Below are positions 18,235-27,375 of a stretch of 57,295 nt of DNA, piece by piece (positions within the stretch are counted from its first letter, which is position 1; each line of letters opens with the position of its first letter). The stretch covers positions 1-57,295 of the forward strand of contig USDT01000015.1 of the NCBI GenBank assembly GCA_900553465.1. The letters are read 5' to 3'. Source of the DNA: an uncultured Prevotella sp. (GTDB lineage: Bacteria > Bacteroidota > Bacteroidia > Bacteroidales > Bacteroidaceae). Made by a program: the position numbers and the translations under genes. The notes under the pieces are model-generated. The model was not told the origin of the DNA. It did not search any database and saw only the letters and a list, made by a program, of their open reading frames with translations.

Positions 18235-19146
18235 ATGAAAGTAAAAACATGTGCGGAGACTGTGGATATACGCAAGGGTGCGCGGTTTGTTGAGATGCGC
18301 ATAGCCGGTGTGCCGTTTATGGGTATGAGTGTGATGGAAGCACTCTCTGAACCGGAAGTGGAGGTGAGGTCTGATGGCAGCAGGTATTATTCGTGGCAGG
18401 CAAGAAATTTGGAAACGGGTAATGTCGTGAATTATGGTGTGTGCGACGAAGCACTGGGATATGCGCCGAAACTGTACGATATATCGTCGCCGCTTGTGGC
18501 TGCATGGCTGCGGAAGCGTGGTTACAGCTTTTCGGACGAAGAAGGAGAGATGCTGAGTAAGGATGCCGGCAGGGAGGAGATAAGGGTTGCGGATACGATT
18601 GTGTCGGCAGCGGAGGATGACATGTGTGGAAAAGATGTGGAGAGTGCTGCTGTGGAGGGTGTGCCGCAGAAGCAGGAAACGCAGCCCGGAGCAGATAAGG
18701 ACGAATACAGAGACATCGGGTGTGGAGTGGTGTCTTTGCTTGGAGACGGTTCGTTCACGCTTTTGAATATGGATACGGGGAAGCGTAGGATGTTTGTATC
18801 AGCGAGTGGAAGGGTGCTTGTGGACGACAGTGAGATAGATGTGGAGAGCATCCACCGCCGTTTCAAACATTGCGGTTGTGTAGACGACAGATACGTGAGG
18901 TATTGGTTTGGAAGGTACAGCGACTTCAAGGACGGTTTCTGTGCGTTGGCGTGGACCATTTATCCCGACGGGCAGTATTTTGCCGATGAGGACGGATTCG
19001 GAGGTGAGGACAACGACGAGGAGCAGATATATTGTATCATAAATACCAATCTGGACATAGTGGTGCCGTTCCGTCCGATGGATGATGTGAAGGAGGAACT
19101 GAGGCGTGTAGTCTTGCGTGCGAAACAGAACGAGGATGGATTCTGA
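18235..19146 (+). CDS. Hypothetical cytosolic protein
   Basis: 303 residues that I do not recognise. There is no signal peptide or membrane segment. It is acidic, with a low-complexity Glu/Ala/Lys/Gln linker at about residues 105-160 that separates an N-terminal domain (FVEMRIAGVPFMGMSVMEAL; YYSWQARNLETGNVVNYGV) from a C-terminal domain. The latter is rich in aromatic and acidic residues (RRFKHCGCVDDRYVRYWFGRYSDFKDGFCALAWTIYPDGQYF). The GRYSDFKDGFCALAWTIYPDG region looks like a WG/KWG-type or immunity-like repeat, but this is a guess. The start at 18235 (MKVKTCAE) is preferred over 18172 because the upstream 21 codons look non-coding. It stands alone in an accessory-looking block. Confidence 0.65.
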   Translation: MKVKTCAETVDIRKGARFVEMRIAGVPFMGMSVMEALSEPEVEVRSDGSRYYSWQARNLETGNVVNYGVCDEALGYAPKLYDISSPLVAAWLRKRGYSFSDEEGEMLSKDAGREEIRVADTIVSAAEDDMCGKDVESAAVEGVPQKQETQPGADKDEYRDIGCGVVSLLGDGSFTLLNMDTGKRRMFVSASGRVLVDDSEIDVESIHRRFKHCGCVDDRYVRYWFGRYSDFKDGFCALAWTIYPDGQYFADEDGFGGEDNDEEQIYCIINTNLDIVVPFRPMDDVKEELRRVVLRAKQNEDGF

Positions 19147-19329
19147 CCTTGGAGAATGTCGGCTGTCGGTTCATAAAAATGAAGGTGTGTATGGTATTAT
19201 ACAAGTGTTCGGACATTTTATGATTTTCTGTTGTCTTGCTTGCATTAAACAGGAAATAGTGTTACCTTTATAATGTTTTACTGAATCTTGCTAGAATTAC
19301 TCTAAGTCCTAAATAGTTTATTATATATT

Positions 19330-20055
19330 ATGCGACTATTAAGATTATTAATTACAGTGTTGTTCTCTCTCTGCTTTATTGCAGAGACTGATGCTCAGGT
19401 GTCAGATGACAGTGATGGTGTTATAACTGTGAAGATTGATTCTATCATCTATCCTCGCCAACAACTGAAAGAAGAGCGGAAACAAATATCAAGAAGTGAT
19501 ACTTTGTATGCTTACAAGTACAACATCTATTATCACTACTATAAGAATGGAGAAAAGACATGGTTGATAAATAATGTTTTAGGTAATGACGGAACTAGGG
19601 TTGATGAGATACAGTTCGACGTGGCAGACAGTGATTTCACAGGATATATGACGTTTGATGATGTAATGAGCGGATTGAGATATGTTGTGGCAGATGCCAA
19701 TAAGCGATACGGTATAAGGAGCAGATTCCAAATATGGGTGAATACACTCGACTTCGGAGAGGAAAGCGTTGAACTCTGCCGTATATATGATAAGAAACGT
19801 CATAAGATAAGACATGACGTTTCTTTATTCAAAAGACTATTTATCGAGAGTGCGATATTCAGAAGCATAAATGATATGATGAAAGAGTACGGGATGGAGT
19901 TCGAGGATTGTGGATGTTCCGATTTTGCCCGATGGAATTATTTGGACGCTGATGCTTATATCAGGTCTTACGGTTATAACGGTGATAAGGGGACGCTTCC
20001 AGAGAAGATGATTTATGCATGGGACTATATAATAGAATTCGTAGACAGGAAATAG
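19330..20055 (+). CDS. Exported hypothetical protein, paralogue 1
   Basis: 241 residues with a signal peptide (MRLLRLLITVLFSLCFIAET, cut near DAQ). The mature protein aligns along its length with the product of the next gene: VSDDSDGVITVKIDS / TSDDNIQTISVKIDS; YYKNGEKT / YYKNGKKT; GYMTFDDVMSGLRYVVADANKRYGI / CYMSLEDMMNGLKCVMDDITKRYGI; NTLDFGEESVELCRIYDKK / NTLDFGDGSVDLCRQYDKK. This pair is a tandem duplication of a family I cannot name, presumably periplasmic or outer-membrane-associated. The DNA is visibly richer in A+T than the neighbouring housekeeping genes, in keeping with accessory content. No canonical promoter is seen in the 183 nt upstream. Confidence 0.75.
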   Translation: MRLLRLLITVLFSLCFIAETDAQVSDDSDGVITVKIDSIIYPRQQLKEERKQISRSDTLYAYKYNIYYHYYKNGEKTWLINNVLGNDGTRVDEIQFDVADSDFTGYMTFDDVMSGLRYVVADANKRYGIRSRFQIWVNTLDFGEESVELCRIYDKKRHKIRHDVSLFKRLFIESAIFRSINDMMKEYGMEFEDCGCSDFARWNYLDADAYIRSYGYNGDKGTLPEKMIYAWDYIIEFVDRK

Positions 20056-20115
20056 TTGCCGGTTTTTAATAGCTGTTTATTCATCGGCATCATGACAAAT
20101 ATAAAGACAAAATAT

Positions 20116-20829
20116 ATGCGACAGGTAAAATTTTTAATGATATTATTCTCCCTCTTCGTTGTTTCAAAGGTGAATGCCCAGACATCGGACGACAATATAC
20201 AGACAATATCGGTGAAGATTGACTCAACGTATTATGAACCTATTTATAAAGATATATTAAATAAAATGACAGACTATTCCTATTATAAAAATGGGAAAAA
20301 GACAGGTAATACAGTTGAAGTGCATATTGCAGATGACGGTCTGGTACGTTCTATAAAAATAGACTGTAAGGACGAGAATCTTGAGACCCTCGGCTGCTAC
20401 ATGTCTTTAGAGGACATGATGAACGGATTGAAGTGTGTCATGGACGACATCACAAAAAGGTATGGCATAGACAATGAATTAATAGTGAAGATAAATACGT
20501 TGGATTTCGGAGATGGGAGTGTGGACCTGTGCCGGCAATATGATAAGAAAGCGGGCAAAAAAGGAATTGGTATTCCTTCCATATTCTCAAAAGTATGCCT
20601 TAAAAGCAAACTCGTCAGAAGCCTGAGAAAACTGATGGCGCAATACGGGAAAGAACATGCCATAGAGCATCCTTTTGTCTCTGACGGTTTTGTGTACAAT
20701 ATACTGGATTATGTGAGCCCAAAGATTTATACCCACTTCTATAAATATGAAGGCAATAAGGATGAACTTCCTGAAAAAATGTTTTACTCCACCGATTTAT
20801 TAATGGTATTCCGTGATAAGGAAAAGTAA
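20116..20829 (+). CDS. Exported hypothetical protein, paralogue 2
   Basis: 237 residues and paralogous to the preceding gene, with which it shares the NTLDFG(D/E)xSV(D/E)LCRxYDKK signature near the middle and the C-terminal LPEKM(F/I)Y segment. The signal peptide is MRQVKFLMILFSLFVVSKVN, cut near AQT. A start at 20056 would place 20 extra residues before the signal peptide, so 20116 is chosen. The 60-nt gap suggests co-transcription with paralogue 1. Function unknown; the duplication and low GC suggest recent lineage-specific expansion. Confidence 0.75.
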   Translation: MRQVKFLMILFSLFVVSKVNAQTSDDNIQTISVKIDSTYYEPIYKDILNKMTDYSYYKNGKKTGNTVEVHIADDGLVRSIKIDCKDENLETLGCYMSLEDMMNGLKCVMDDITKRYGIDNELIVKINTLDFGDGSVDLCRQYDKKAGKKGIGIPSIFSKVCLKSKLVRSLRKLMAQYGKEHAIEHPFVSDGFVYNILDYVSPKIYTHFYKYEGNKDELPEKMFYSTDLLMVFRDKEK

Positions 20830-20849
20830 GCTTTGATAATTATAAATCG

Positions 20850-20900
20850 AAATGCGGCAGCATCGTTGCGGGAACCTATCCGCTGGATACTGTCGCATTT
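20850..20900. terminator. Convergent-gene hairpin, probable bidirectional terminator
   Basis: AAATGCGGCAGCATC pairs with GATACTGTCGCATTT across a 21-nt loop. It lies between convergent genes ending at 20829 and 20963, but has no strong T-run. Confidence 0.5.
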
Positions 20901-20962
20901 ACGTATGATTGATACACCGTAAGTGTATGGATCGGTGCCACGTATTCGGTGTATGATTATTC

Positions 20963-23221
20963 TTATTGTGTCTGGAGAACTTCCTGGAGTCCGCTTATTT
21001 TCTTAAGACTCTTCATTATTTCTTTCACCTCACTGCGGTCGTGTACGCGCAATTCTATGAGTCCGTCGAAGATACCTTCGTCGCTTGAGATCGTGACTTT
21101 GTGTATGTTGACGTTCATCTTGTCTGAGATGACGTCGGCCACATCGTGGAGCATGCCTTTGCGGTCGATACCGCGTATTTCGATTGTCGCGTCGAAGAAC
21201 ATCTGTTTGTGCATGTTCCATTTTGCATCGAGAATCTTGTTGCCGAAACTTGTTTTGAGTTTGTCGGCCACCTTACAGTCGCGCTTGTGTATCTCAATGC
21301 GGTTTTTGTTGTCAATATATCCCAGAATGTCGTCGCCTGGTATAGGATGGCAGCATCCCGGATAGATGAAGTTATCGATCGTCTCTTCGGAGATGATAAT
21401 TGGTTTTTTCTTGTTGAAACCTTTCTCGACAATGAACAGGGCTTTCTTCTTTATGTCTTTGTTTGAGTTGCCGAGGAATGGTACAAACTTGCGCCATGTC
21501 AGGGCGTTCTCTTTCTTCTTGTCGTTGAGTTCGTCCAGTTCCTTGTCGCCAAGCGTTATAGTTTTCTTGCCTATGTTGAGGAACAGGTCTTCTGGTTTCT
21601 GCAGGTCGTGGAGTGCGCACAGTTTGTTAACGACACCCATGTTCATCTCCTTTTCGTTGGCTTTCAGCCATTCTGTCAGAATCTGCTCGCCTTCTTTCTG
21701 TTTCTCTCTGTTGTCACGGCGCAGGCTCACCTGTATTTTTCCGCGTGCCTTTGCGGTGGACACGAAATTGATCCATGACGGTTGTACGTGCTGCGACTTG
21801 GATGTGAGAATCTCCACTTGGTCGCCGCTTTGCAGCTTATGGCTCAGAGGCACCAGTTTGTGGTTGACTTTTGCTCCGATGCAGTGGGTTCCTAGGAATG
21901 TGTGTATCTGGAATGCGAAGTCGAGCACCGTACATCCGGCCGGCATGGTTTTGATTTCGCCTTTGGGAGTGAATACGAATATCTCGCTTGCAAAGAGGTT
22001 GAGCTTTATCGTGTCGAGGAAGTCCATGGCGTCCGGTTGCGGATCGTCGAGTATTTCCTTGATGGTGCTCAGCCAGTTGTTAAGTTCGTTGTCGTCGTCC
22101 ACAACGATATCGCCTTCCTTGTATTTCCAGTGTGCGGCAAATCCCTGTTCGGCCACTTCGTCCATCTTGTTGCTTCTTATCTGCACTTCGATCCATTGTC
22201 CCTGCTTGGACATCAGTGTGACGTGCAGTGCCTGATAGCCGTTGGCCTTTGGGTGGTTCACCCAGTCGCGCAGGCGGTCGGGGTGTGATTTGTATATCTG
22301 GCTTATCGCAACATATATTCTGAAGCATTCGTTTATCTCTTCGCTACGTGCTTTCGGGGTGTATATGATGCGCACGGCCAGAATGTCGTATATTTCTTCG
22401 AAGGTGACATGCTTGTTCTGCATCTTGTTCCAAATGGAATAAGGGCTTTTCACTCTTGCCTTAATCTGATAGTTGATGCCCATTTTGTCGAGCGCCTCAC
22501 GTATCGGAGTGGTGAAAAGTTTGAACAGAGTGTCGCGTGAAGCTTGGGTAGATGCGAGCTTCTCTTCAATGGAAGAGTATTCCTCCGGGTGCTCGTATCT
22601 GAAACTCAGGTCTTCGAGTTCGGTTTTTATTTTGTTGAGTCCGAGACGGTTTGCCAGCGGTGCATATATGTAGAGAGTCTCTCCGGCAATTTTGTACTGT
22701 TTGTTTGCTGGCTGACTCTCAAGTGTCCTCATGTTGTGCAGACGGTCGCATATTTTTATAAGAATCACCCTTATGTCGTTGCTCATCGTCAGAAGCAGCT
22801 TCTTGAAATTCTCGGCCTGTGCAGATGCCTGTTCGCCGAATATACCGCCGGATATCTTTGTCAGTCCGTCGACAATCTGTGCTATCTTGCTTCCGAAGAT
22901 GTTTTCAATGTCCTCAACCGTATAGTCTGTGTCTTCTACAACGTCGTGGAGCAATGCCGAGCATATGCTCGTTGATCCGAGGCCCATTTCCTCGCATGCT
23001 ATCTGTGCCACGGAGATGGGGTGTAGTATGTATGGCTCGCCGGACAAACGGCGCACACCCTTGTGTGCCTGTCTCGCAAAGTTGAACGCCTTTGTTATGA
23101 TGTCAACCTTTTTGCGGTGACGTGTTGACAGATAGGTGTTGAGCAGATGCTGGAACGCATCGTCTATCATCTGAGCCTCAGAGGCTTCTTTCTGTTTGTC
23201 TTTAAGATCCAGGTCGTCCAT
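20963..23221 (-). CDS. RelA/SpoT-type (p)ppGpp synthetase/hydrolase
   Basis: 752 residues, full length for a long RSH protein. The N-terminal HD hydrolase domain keeps its metal ligands (H53, H67, then HDVVEDTDY at 92-100), so hydrolysis should work. The synthetase domain follows (KARVKSPYSIWNKMQNKH; DILAVRIIY; HPKANGYQALHVTL). Next come TGS (VFTPKGEIKTMPAGCTVLDFAFQIH), the zinc-finger-like/helical region with YPGCCHPIPGDDILGY, and a C-terminal ACT domain (IEIRGIDRKGMLHDVADVISDKMNVNI). It sets the alarmone level in the stringent response. It is the last gene of the parA-parB-DUF5683-mltD run, 35 nt after mltD; I know this order from other Bacteroidetes. Confidence 0.96.
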   Translation of the reverse strand: MDDLDLKDKQKEASEAQMIDDAFQHLLNTYLSTRHRKKVDIITKAFNFARQAHKGVRRLSGEPYILHPISVAQIACEEMGLGSTSICSALLHDVVEDTDYTVEDIENIFGSKIAQIVDGLTKISGGIFGEQASAQAENFKKLLLTMSNDIRVILIKICDRLHNMRTLESQPANKQYKIAGETLYIYAPLANRLGLNKIKTELEDLSFRYEHPEEYSSIEEKLASTQASRDTLFKLFTTPIREALDKMGINYQIKARVKSPYSIWNKMQNKHVTFEEIYDILAVRIIYTPKARSEEINECFRIYVAISQIYKSHPDRLRDWVNHPKANGYQALHVTLMSKQGQWIEVQIRSNKMDEVAEQGFAAHWKYKEGDIVVDDDNELNNWLSTIKEILDDPQPDAMDFLDTIKLNLFASEIFVFTPKGEIKTMPAGCTVLDFAFQIHTFLGTHCIGAKVNHKLVPLSHKLQSGDQVEILTSKSQHVQPSWINFVSTAKARGKIQVSLRRDNREKQKEGEQILTEWLKANEKEMNMGVVNKLCALHDLQKPEDLFLNIGKKTITLGDKELDELNDKKKENALTWRKFVPFLGNSNKDIKKKALFIVEKGFNKKKPIIISEETIDNFIYPGCCHPIPGDDILGYIDNKNRIEIHKRDCKVADKLKTSFGNKILDAKWNMHKQMFFDATIEIRGIDRKGMLHDVADVISDKMNVNIHKVTISSDEGIFDGLIELRVHDRSEVKEIMKSLKKISGLQEVLQTQ

Positions 23222-23256
23222 GACTATAGTATTTTAAGGTGATTGTTTATGCGTGA

Positions 23257-24561
23257 TTATCTCACTCTGAGCTTCTTGCCTGCGCGTATGTTTGTACCAC
23301 TAATGTTGTTGAGTCGTTTAAGTTTGCTTACAGTAGTATTGTTGCGCTCGGCTATTTCAGACAAAGTGTCTCCCTTTCTGATGGTGACAGTCTTTGATCT
23401 TGTGGTACGTTTACGTCTTGTACTCTTCTTGCGTGTTGAGGCTACCGGTGCAGCCTTGTTGATTTCAACCTCGGTGCGCTTGTTCAGAAGCTCCTCCGCA
23501 TTGTGTGCATATATGCGTTCCTCGTTGTCGATGAAGCTGTTGATCTGTGTTGACGGCAGTCTTATTGCAGATGCCTGTGTGTTGCCGTTGACTATGTTGC
23601 GGCGGTATTGCGGGTTGAGTTCCTTTATCTGGTTAATATCCATGTTGAGCACACTGGCAATCTGTTCGAAGTGTACGTCGCGGTTCACCATTACCGTGTC
23701 AGTCTTAACAGGCAGGTCGGCTCTCATCGGGCAGATGTTGTGGTCGCAGTAATATGTCATGATGTAGTTGGCTGCGATGAACGCCGGAACGTATCCTCTT
23801 GTTTCTTTCGGAAGGTAAGGATAAATCTGCCAATAGTCGGTTTCGCCTTTCGAACGGTGCATGGCTTTTGTTATGTTGTCCGGACCGCAGTTGTATGCTG
23901 CTATCACGAGGTTCCAGTCGCCGAATATTTTGTAAAGATCTTTCAGATAGTGTGCTGCCGCGTACGATGATTTAATCGGGTCGCGTCTTTCGTCTACAAG
24001 CGAATTTATCTGGAGACCGTATTGTTTTCCGGTTGTGATCATAAACTGCCAAAGACCTGTCGCGCCTACACGTGACACGGCGTTAGGATTGAGCGCAGAC
24101 TCCACTACAGGCAGATATTTCAGTTCGAGCGGCAGTCCGTATGCCTCGAGTGCTTCTTCGAATATAGGCATATAGAAGTTCTGTATACCGAGCATCATGC
24201 TTACGGAATGACGTAGTTTGATGCTGTATCTGTCAATCATCTGCTGCACTGCGTCGTTGTACGGCATTTCGATGATTGTAGGCATTTTGCTCAGTCTTTC
24301 CTTATAAACCTCTTTGTCGTATACCGGATTTATGTCTGGCATGTTGCATGTGGTGTCCGGTTTCAGATAAGTTTTTATATGGTATTCGCTTAAAAGACTA
24401 TCGAATTCGCATGTCATGCCTCCAGGGAGTTCGATGGTTTCTTTTTCTCCTTTTTCGTTTGTAACTGTTATTTCTGTGTCGTCATTTCCTGATTGTGCAT
24501 TTACCGGACTGCAATATCCGATAGCGAGGGCGGCTATGAATAAACTTATTTTCTTCATCAA
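23257..24561 (-). CDS. mltD: Membrane-bound-type lytic murein transglycosylase with LysM domain
   Basis: 434 residues. Signal peptide at 1-22. The SLT domain has the catalytic glutamate E154 in LPVVESALNPNAVS, followed by GATGLWQFMITTGKQYGL and the conserved SYAAAHYLKDLYKIFGDWNLVIAAYNCGP. The C-terminal LysM (about 390-433) reads VTIRKGDTLSEIAERNNTTVSKLKRLN and binds peptidoglycan. Between them lies a Lys/Arg/Ser/Thr linker. There is no lipobox, so despite the name this copy is probably periplasmic. It cleaves glycan strands to make room for growth or secretion. It lies in the par operon. Confidence 0.93.
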   Translation of the reverse strand: MMKKISLFIAALAIGYCSPVNAQSGNDDTEITVTNEKGEKETIELPGGMTCEFDSLLSEYHIKTYLKPDTTCNMPDINPVYDKEVYKERLSKMPTIIEMPYNDAVQQMIDRYSIKLRHSVSMMLGIQNFYMPIFEEALEAYGLPLELKYLPVVESALNPNAVSRVGATGLWQFMITTGKQYGLQINSLVDERRDPIKSSYAAAHYLKDLYKIFGDWNLVIAAYNCGPDNITKAMHRSKGETDYWQIYPYLPKETRGYVPAFIAANYIMTYYCDHNICPMRADLPVKTDTVMVNRDVHFEQIASVLNMDINQIKELNPQYRRNIVNGNTQASAIRLPSTQINSFIDNEERIYAHNAEELLNKRTEVEINKAAPVASTRKKSTRRKRTTRSKTVTIRKGDTLSEIAERNNTTVSKLKRLNNISGTNIRAGKKLRVR

Positions 24562-24623
24562 TTGTTGTTCTTATTTTTCTGATTGGTAATGTGATAATAT
24601 AGTAGCAATGGAGTGGCTGTATG

Positions 24624-25370
24624 TCAGAAATTTAGACTGCAACTCACTCCAATGGAGTTTGATTTCAGTGATATCCTGTTGTCGTTATAGTTGTTTATTA
24701 TCGTTGGTTCAACGCTCATACTGAGATTCTTTGATATGTCAAATTCAGAAAGCGAAGCGTCAACATAAGCATCAATAACCGACAGGGCATACACACCGAC
24801 GAGTACGAAGAAACTCATGTCGCGCCACCGACGGTAACGGTCTTTACGGCTTTTGAACAGACTTTTGTACCTTTCGATGTTTGTTTCGTCTATCTTGTTG
24901 CCCAGATGCAGGAACTGGTTATAGCTTTGTGTGTTAGGATCGTCGTCCATTATGTCGAGATACGCCTGTGAGTAGTCACGGTACATCTGGTTGTTCCACT
25001 GCATGGCGTATATACATCCGACAAATCCTCCGTAAACTATTGGAATCTTCCAATATTTGCGGTTATATATCTGTCCGGCTCCCGGCAATACCAGTGCCAG
25101 CCATAATGCCCGCTTGGGGTTAGGCCTCCATGTGGCCCAGTCGCGCTTTGCCTTCTTTGCAACCGAGTCGGTTGTCGCAACGAGCTTCAGACTGTCATCG
25201 TGCGAAAGCATGCTTTCTGCACTTATAATGCTGTCTGACGGATTATGCTCGTTCCATGCGGCAGATACCGGCGTGGTGACAGTGTCTGTCTCACAAGTCG
25301 TGGCTTGTACGGCGACAGGCATGCATGCTATAAGGCACACCCGCAGTATGTCGGATAAATGAAATCTCAC
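24624..25370 (-). CDS. DUF5683 domain-containing exported protein
   Basis: 248 residues. A signal peptide (about 1-24) is followed by a Ser/Thr/Asp-rich stretch and then the DUF5683 core near 80-200: ALWLALVLPGAGQIYNRKYWKIPIVYGGFVGCIYAMQWNN, with two or three membrane or amphipathic segments. The PGAGQIYNR(K/Q)YWK string is the family signature. It begins 3 nt after the parB stop, and the same neighbours (parB, mltD) recur in Bacteroidetes, suggesting a role in the envelope or in coupling growth with chromosome segregation. That role is inference, as the family has no assigned function. Confidence 0.88.
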   Translation of the reverse strand: MRFHLSDILRVCLIACMPVAVQATTCETDTVTTPVSAAWNEHNPSDSIISAESMLSHDDSLKLVATTDSVAKKAKRDWATWRPNPKRALWLALVLPGAGQIYNRKYWKIPIVYGGFVGCIYAMQWNNQMYRDYSQAYLDIMDDDPNTQSYNQFLHLGNKIDETNIERYKSLFKSRKDRYRRWRDMSFFVLVGVYALSVIDAYVDASLSEFDISKNLSMSVEPTIINNYNDNRISLKSNSIGVSCSLNF

Positions 25371-25372
25371 GT

Positions 25373-26299
25373 TTATTGTTCTTTCATTTTATCGAAGATG
25401 TTCATAATGCGCTCCAGTTCCTCTTCGTTGGCGAAGGGAATGGTTATCTTGCCTTTACCTTTAGGCGAACAGCTCATCTGAACCTTTGTATGCAGGAAGT
25501 CAGACAAGCGGCTTCTAAGCATATTGAATTCCTCCGGGAGTTTTGCCTTTGCTGCAATTTTCTTTTTGCCGCTTTCTATGTCCTCGCCGTTTTTCAGCTG
25601 TTGTGCCAGTTCCTCCACCTTGCGTACGGAGTAACCGTGCTTCTGTACTTCGTTGAACAGTTTTATCTGAAGCGACGGGCTGTCGATGGCAAGCAGTGCG
25701 CGGGCATGTCCCATGTCTATTTCTTTTTTCTGAAGAGCCATCTGCACTTGTGCCGGCAGACGCAACAGACGCAGATAGTTGGTTATTGCCGTGCGGCTTT
25801 TTCCCACACGTTCAGATACCTTTTCCTGAGTCATGCCGTCAGCTTCGAGCAGATGCTCGTAGGCAAGTGCAATTTCTATGGCGTTCAGGTCTTCGCGCTG
25901 TATGTTCTCCACAAGCGCCATCTCCATGACGTTCTCATCCTTTATGGTGCGTATATACGCAGGGATGGCTTCCAATCCGGCCAGTTGAGATGCGCGCCAG
26001 CGGCGTTCTCCGGCAATGATCTGGAATCTGTGCTCGGCTGTCTGTCTGAGAGTTATCGGCTGTATTATGCCGATCTCGCGTATGCTGTTGGCCAGTTCCT
26101 GCAGTGCTTCTTCGTCAAAATCTCTTCGCGGCTGGTTGGGATTTGGCTCAATCTGGTCCAGTGGAATTTCGTTAATTGTTGATGTGCCCTGTGTGCGCAC
26201 GCCGTTTGTGTCGATGAGCGCATCAAGTCCTTTTCCTCTTTCTATATCGTCTAGTCCTCGTCCGAGAACGTTTTTGCTGAATTTCTTGTGTACTGCCAT
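25373..26299 (-). CDS. parB: Chromosome partitioning protein ParB
   Basis: 308 residues. The N-terminal ParB CTPase domain includes IPLDQIEPNPNQPRRDFDEEALQELANSI and the GERRWRAS box (near 96-103). The central helix-turn-helix region is LVENIQREDLNAIEIALAYEHL and TQEKVSERVGKSRTAITNYLRLLRLP. The C-terminus is a dimerisation segment. It binds parS sites near oriC and spreads to load the segregation machinery together with ParA. No parS-like 16-mer was found by eye nearby. It begins 139 nt after parA. Confidence 0.96.
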   Translation of the reverse strand: MAVHKKFSKNVLGRGLDDIERGKGLDALIDTNGVRTQGTSTINEIPLDQIEPNPNQPRRDFDEEALQELANSIREIGIIQPITLRQTAEHRFQIIAGERRWRASQLAGLEAIPAYIRTIKDENVMEMALVENIQREDLNAIEIALAYEHLLEADGMTQEKVSERVGKSRTAITNYLRLLRLPAQVQMALQKKEIDMGHARALLAIDSPSLQIKLFNEVQKHGYSVRKVEELAQQLKNGEDIESGKKKIAAKAKLPEEFNMLRSRLSDFLHTKVQMSCSPKGKGKITIPFANEEELERIMNIFDKMKEQ

Positions 26300-26438
26300 A
26301 GGGCGTTGTTGTTATGTGTGTTGTCTGTTGTGTTGTTTTGGCTGAAAGTCCGTGCCGCAGACACGTCTTGTTCAAGTCTTGCAGATGCGTCTGTCGCATA
26401 TCTTCAGCCTGCATTTTTTCTTTGGGGCGTCAGATTCT

Positions 26439-27203
26439 CTATCTGTTTTTGTTTATTATTTCCTTGGCCAGTGCAAGGTGGTTCTTACTTCCTGTTGAAT
26501 CAGCATCATAGAGAATTACAGGCAGTCCGTGGCTCGGGCTTTCGCTCAATTTTACGTTTCGCTGTATGACAGTCTTGAAAACGAGTTCCTGGAAATGGCG
26601 TTTAACCTCGTCATAAATCTGGTTTGCGAGTCTGAGACGGCTGTCATACATTGTCAGCAGGAATCCTTCTATTTCCAGTTTCTGGTTCAGTTTGCTTTTT
26701 ATTATCTTTATTGTGTTCAGCAGTTTGCTGATACCTTCGAGTGCAAAGTATTCACACTGTACGGGAATGATCACCGAGTCGGCCGCCGTAAGCGCGTTTA
26801 CTGTGATGAGTCCGAGCGACGGGCTGCAGTCAATCAGAATATAGTCGTATTCGTCGCGGATGGAGTCGAGCAGCCGTTTAATCATTTTCTCTCTGTCGTT
26901 GAGGTTGAGCATTTCTATCTCGGCACCCACCAGGTCGATGTGGCTCGGTATTATGTCGAGTCCGTTGATGTCGGTTGTATAGATGGCGTCGCGCACGTCT
27001 GCGTGGTCAATAATACATTCATAGAGTGAGCAGTCAACTTCTTTAAGGTCGACTCCCAGTCCGCTCGATGCGTTTGCTTGCGGATCGGCATCAACAACGA
27101 GTACTGATTTCTCCAAAGTAGCAAGCGAAGCAGCCAGATTTATGGTTGTTGTGGTTTTACCTACGCCGCCTTTCTGATTAGCTAATGCAATAATTTTTCC
27201 CAT
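26439..27203 (-). CDS. parA: Chromosome partitioning ATPase ParA (Soj)
   Basis: 254 residues. The deviant Walker A KGGVGKTTTT (11-20), Walker A' VLVVDADPQANAS and Walker B YILIDCSPSLGLITVNAL define a Soj-type ParA. There is no N-terminal HTH, typical of chromosomal rather than plasmid type Ia proteins. It forms the nucleoid-bound ATPase gradient that moves ParB-parS complexes. It leads the five-gene unit, with a -7 box at 27297-27304, and is divergent from surE. Confidence 0.97.
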   Translation of the reverse strand: MGKIIALANQKGGVGKTTTTINLAASLATLEKSVLVVDADPQANASSGLGVDLKEVDCSLYECIIDHADVRDAIYTTDINGLDIIPSHIDLVGAEIEMLNLNDREKMIKRLLDSIRDEYDYILIDCSPSLGLITVNALTAADSVIIPVQCEYFALEGISKLLNTIKIIKSKLNQKLEIEGFLLTMYDSRLRLANQIYDEVKRHFQELVFKTVIQRNVKLSESPSHGLPVILYDADSTGSKNHLALAKEIINKNR

Positions 27204-27296
27204 CTCAGTCTAATGCTTAGTTCGCCGCACGAAGGGTCGTGCACGCAGCAGAATATAACTTCAGGACATGGTCCTGCATTTGATTAAAATTATTGG

Positions 27297-27304
27297 CAAA
27301 GATA
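27297..27304 (-). promoter_or_regulatory. -7 box of the parA operon
   Basis: TATCTTTG followed by C on the minus strand matches TAnnTTTGy; the -33 box is weak. The leader would be about 90 nt. Confidence 0.6.
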
Positions 27305-27345
27305 CATATTTTATGTGAGAAACGGATAGTTTAAACCTTTTTTCG

Positions 27346-27353
27346 TATTTTTG
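27346..27353 (+). promoter_or_regulatory. -7 box of surE-lpxB
   Basis: TATTTTTG followed by C matches TAnnTTTGy. The predicted start near 27357 lies after the ATG at 27355 and fixes the surE start at 27376. Confidence 0.65.
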
Positions 27354-27375
27354 CATGCAAATTAAATGTAAATTT

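Noticed and set aside
25373..27203. parS site near parAB
   Set aside because: I looked for TGTTTCACGTGAAACA-like sequences near parAB and saw none by eye; parS may be elsewhere.
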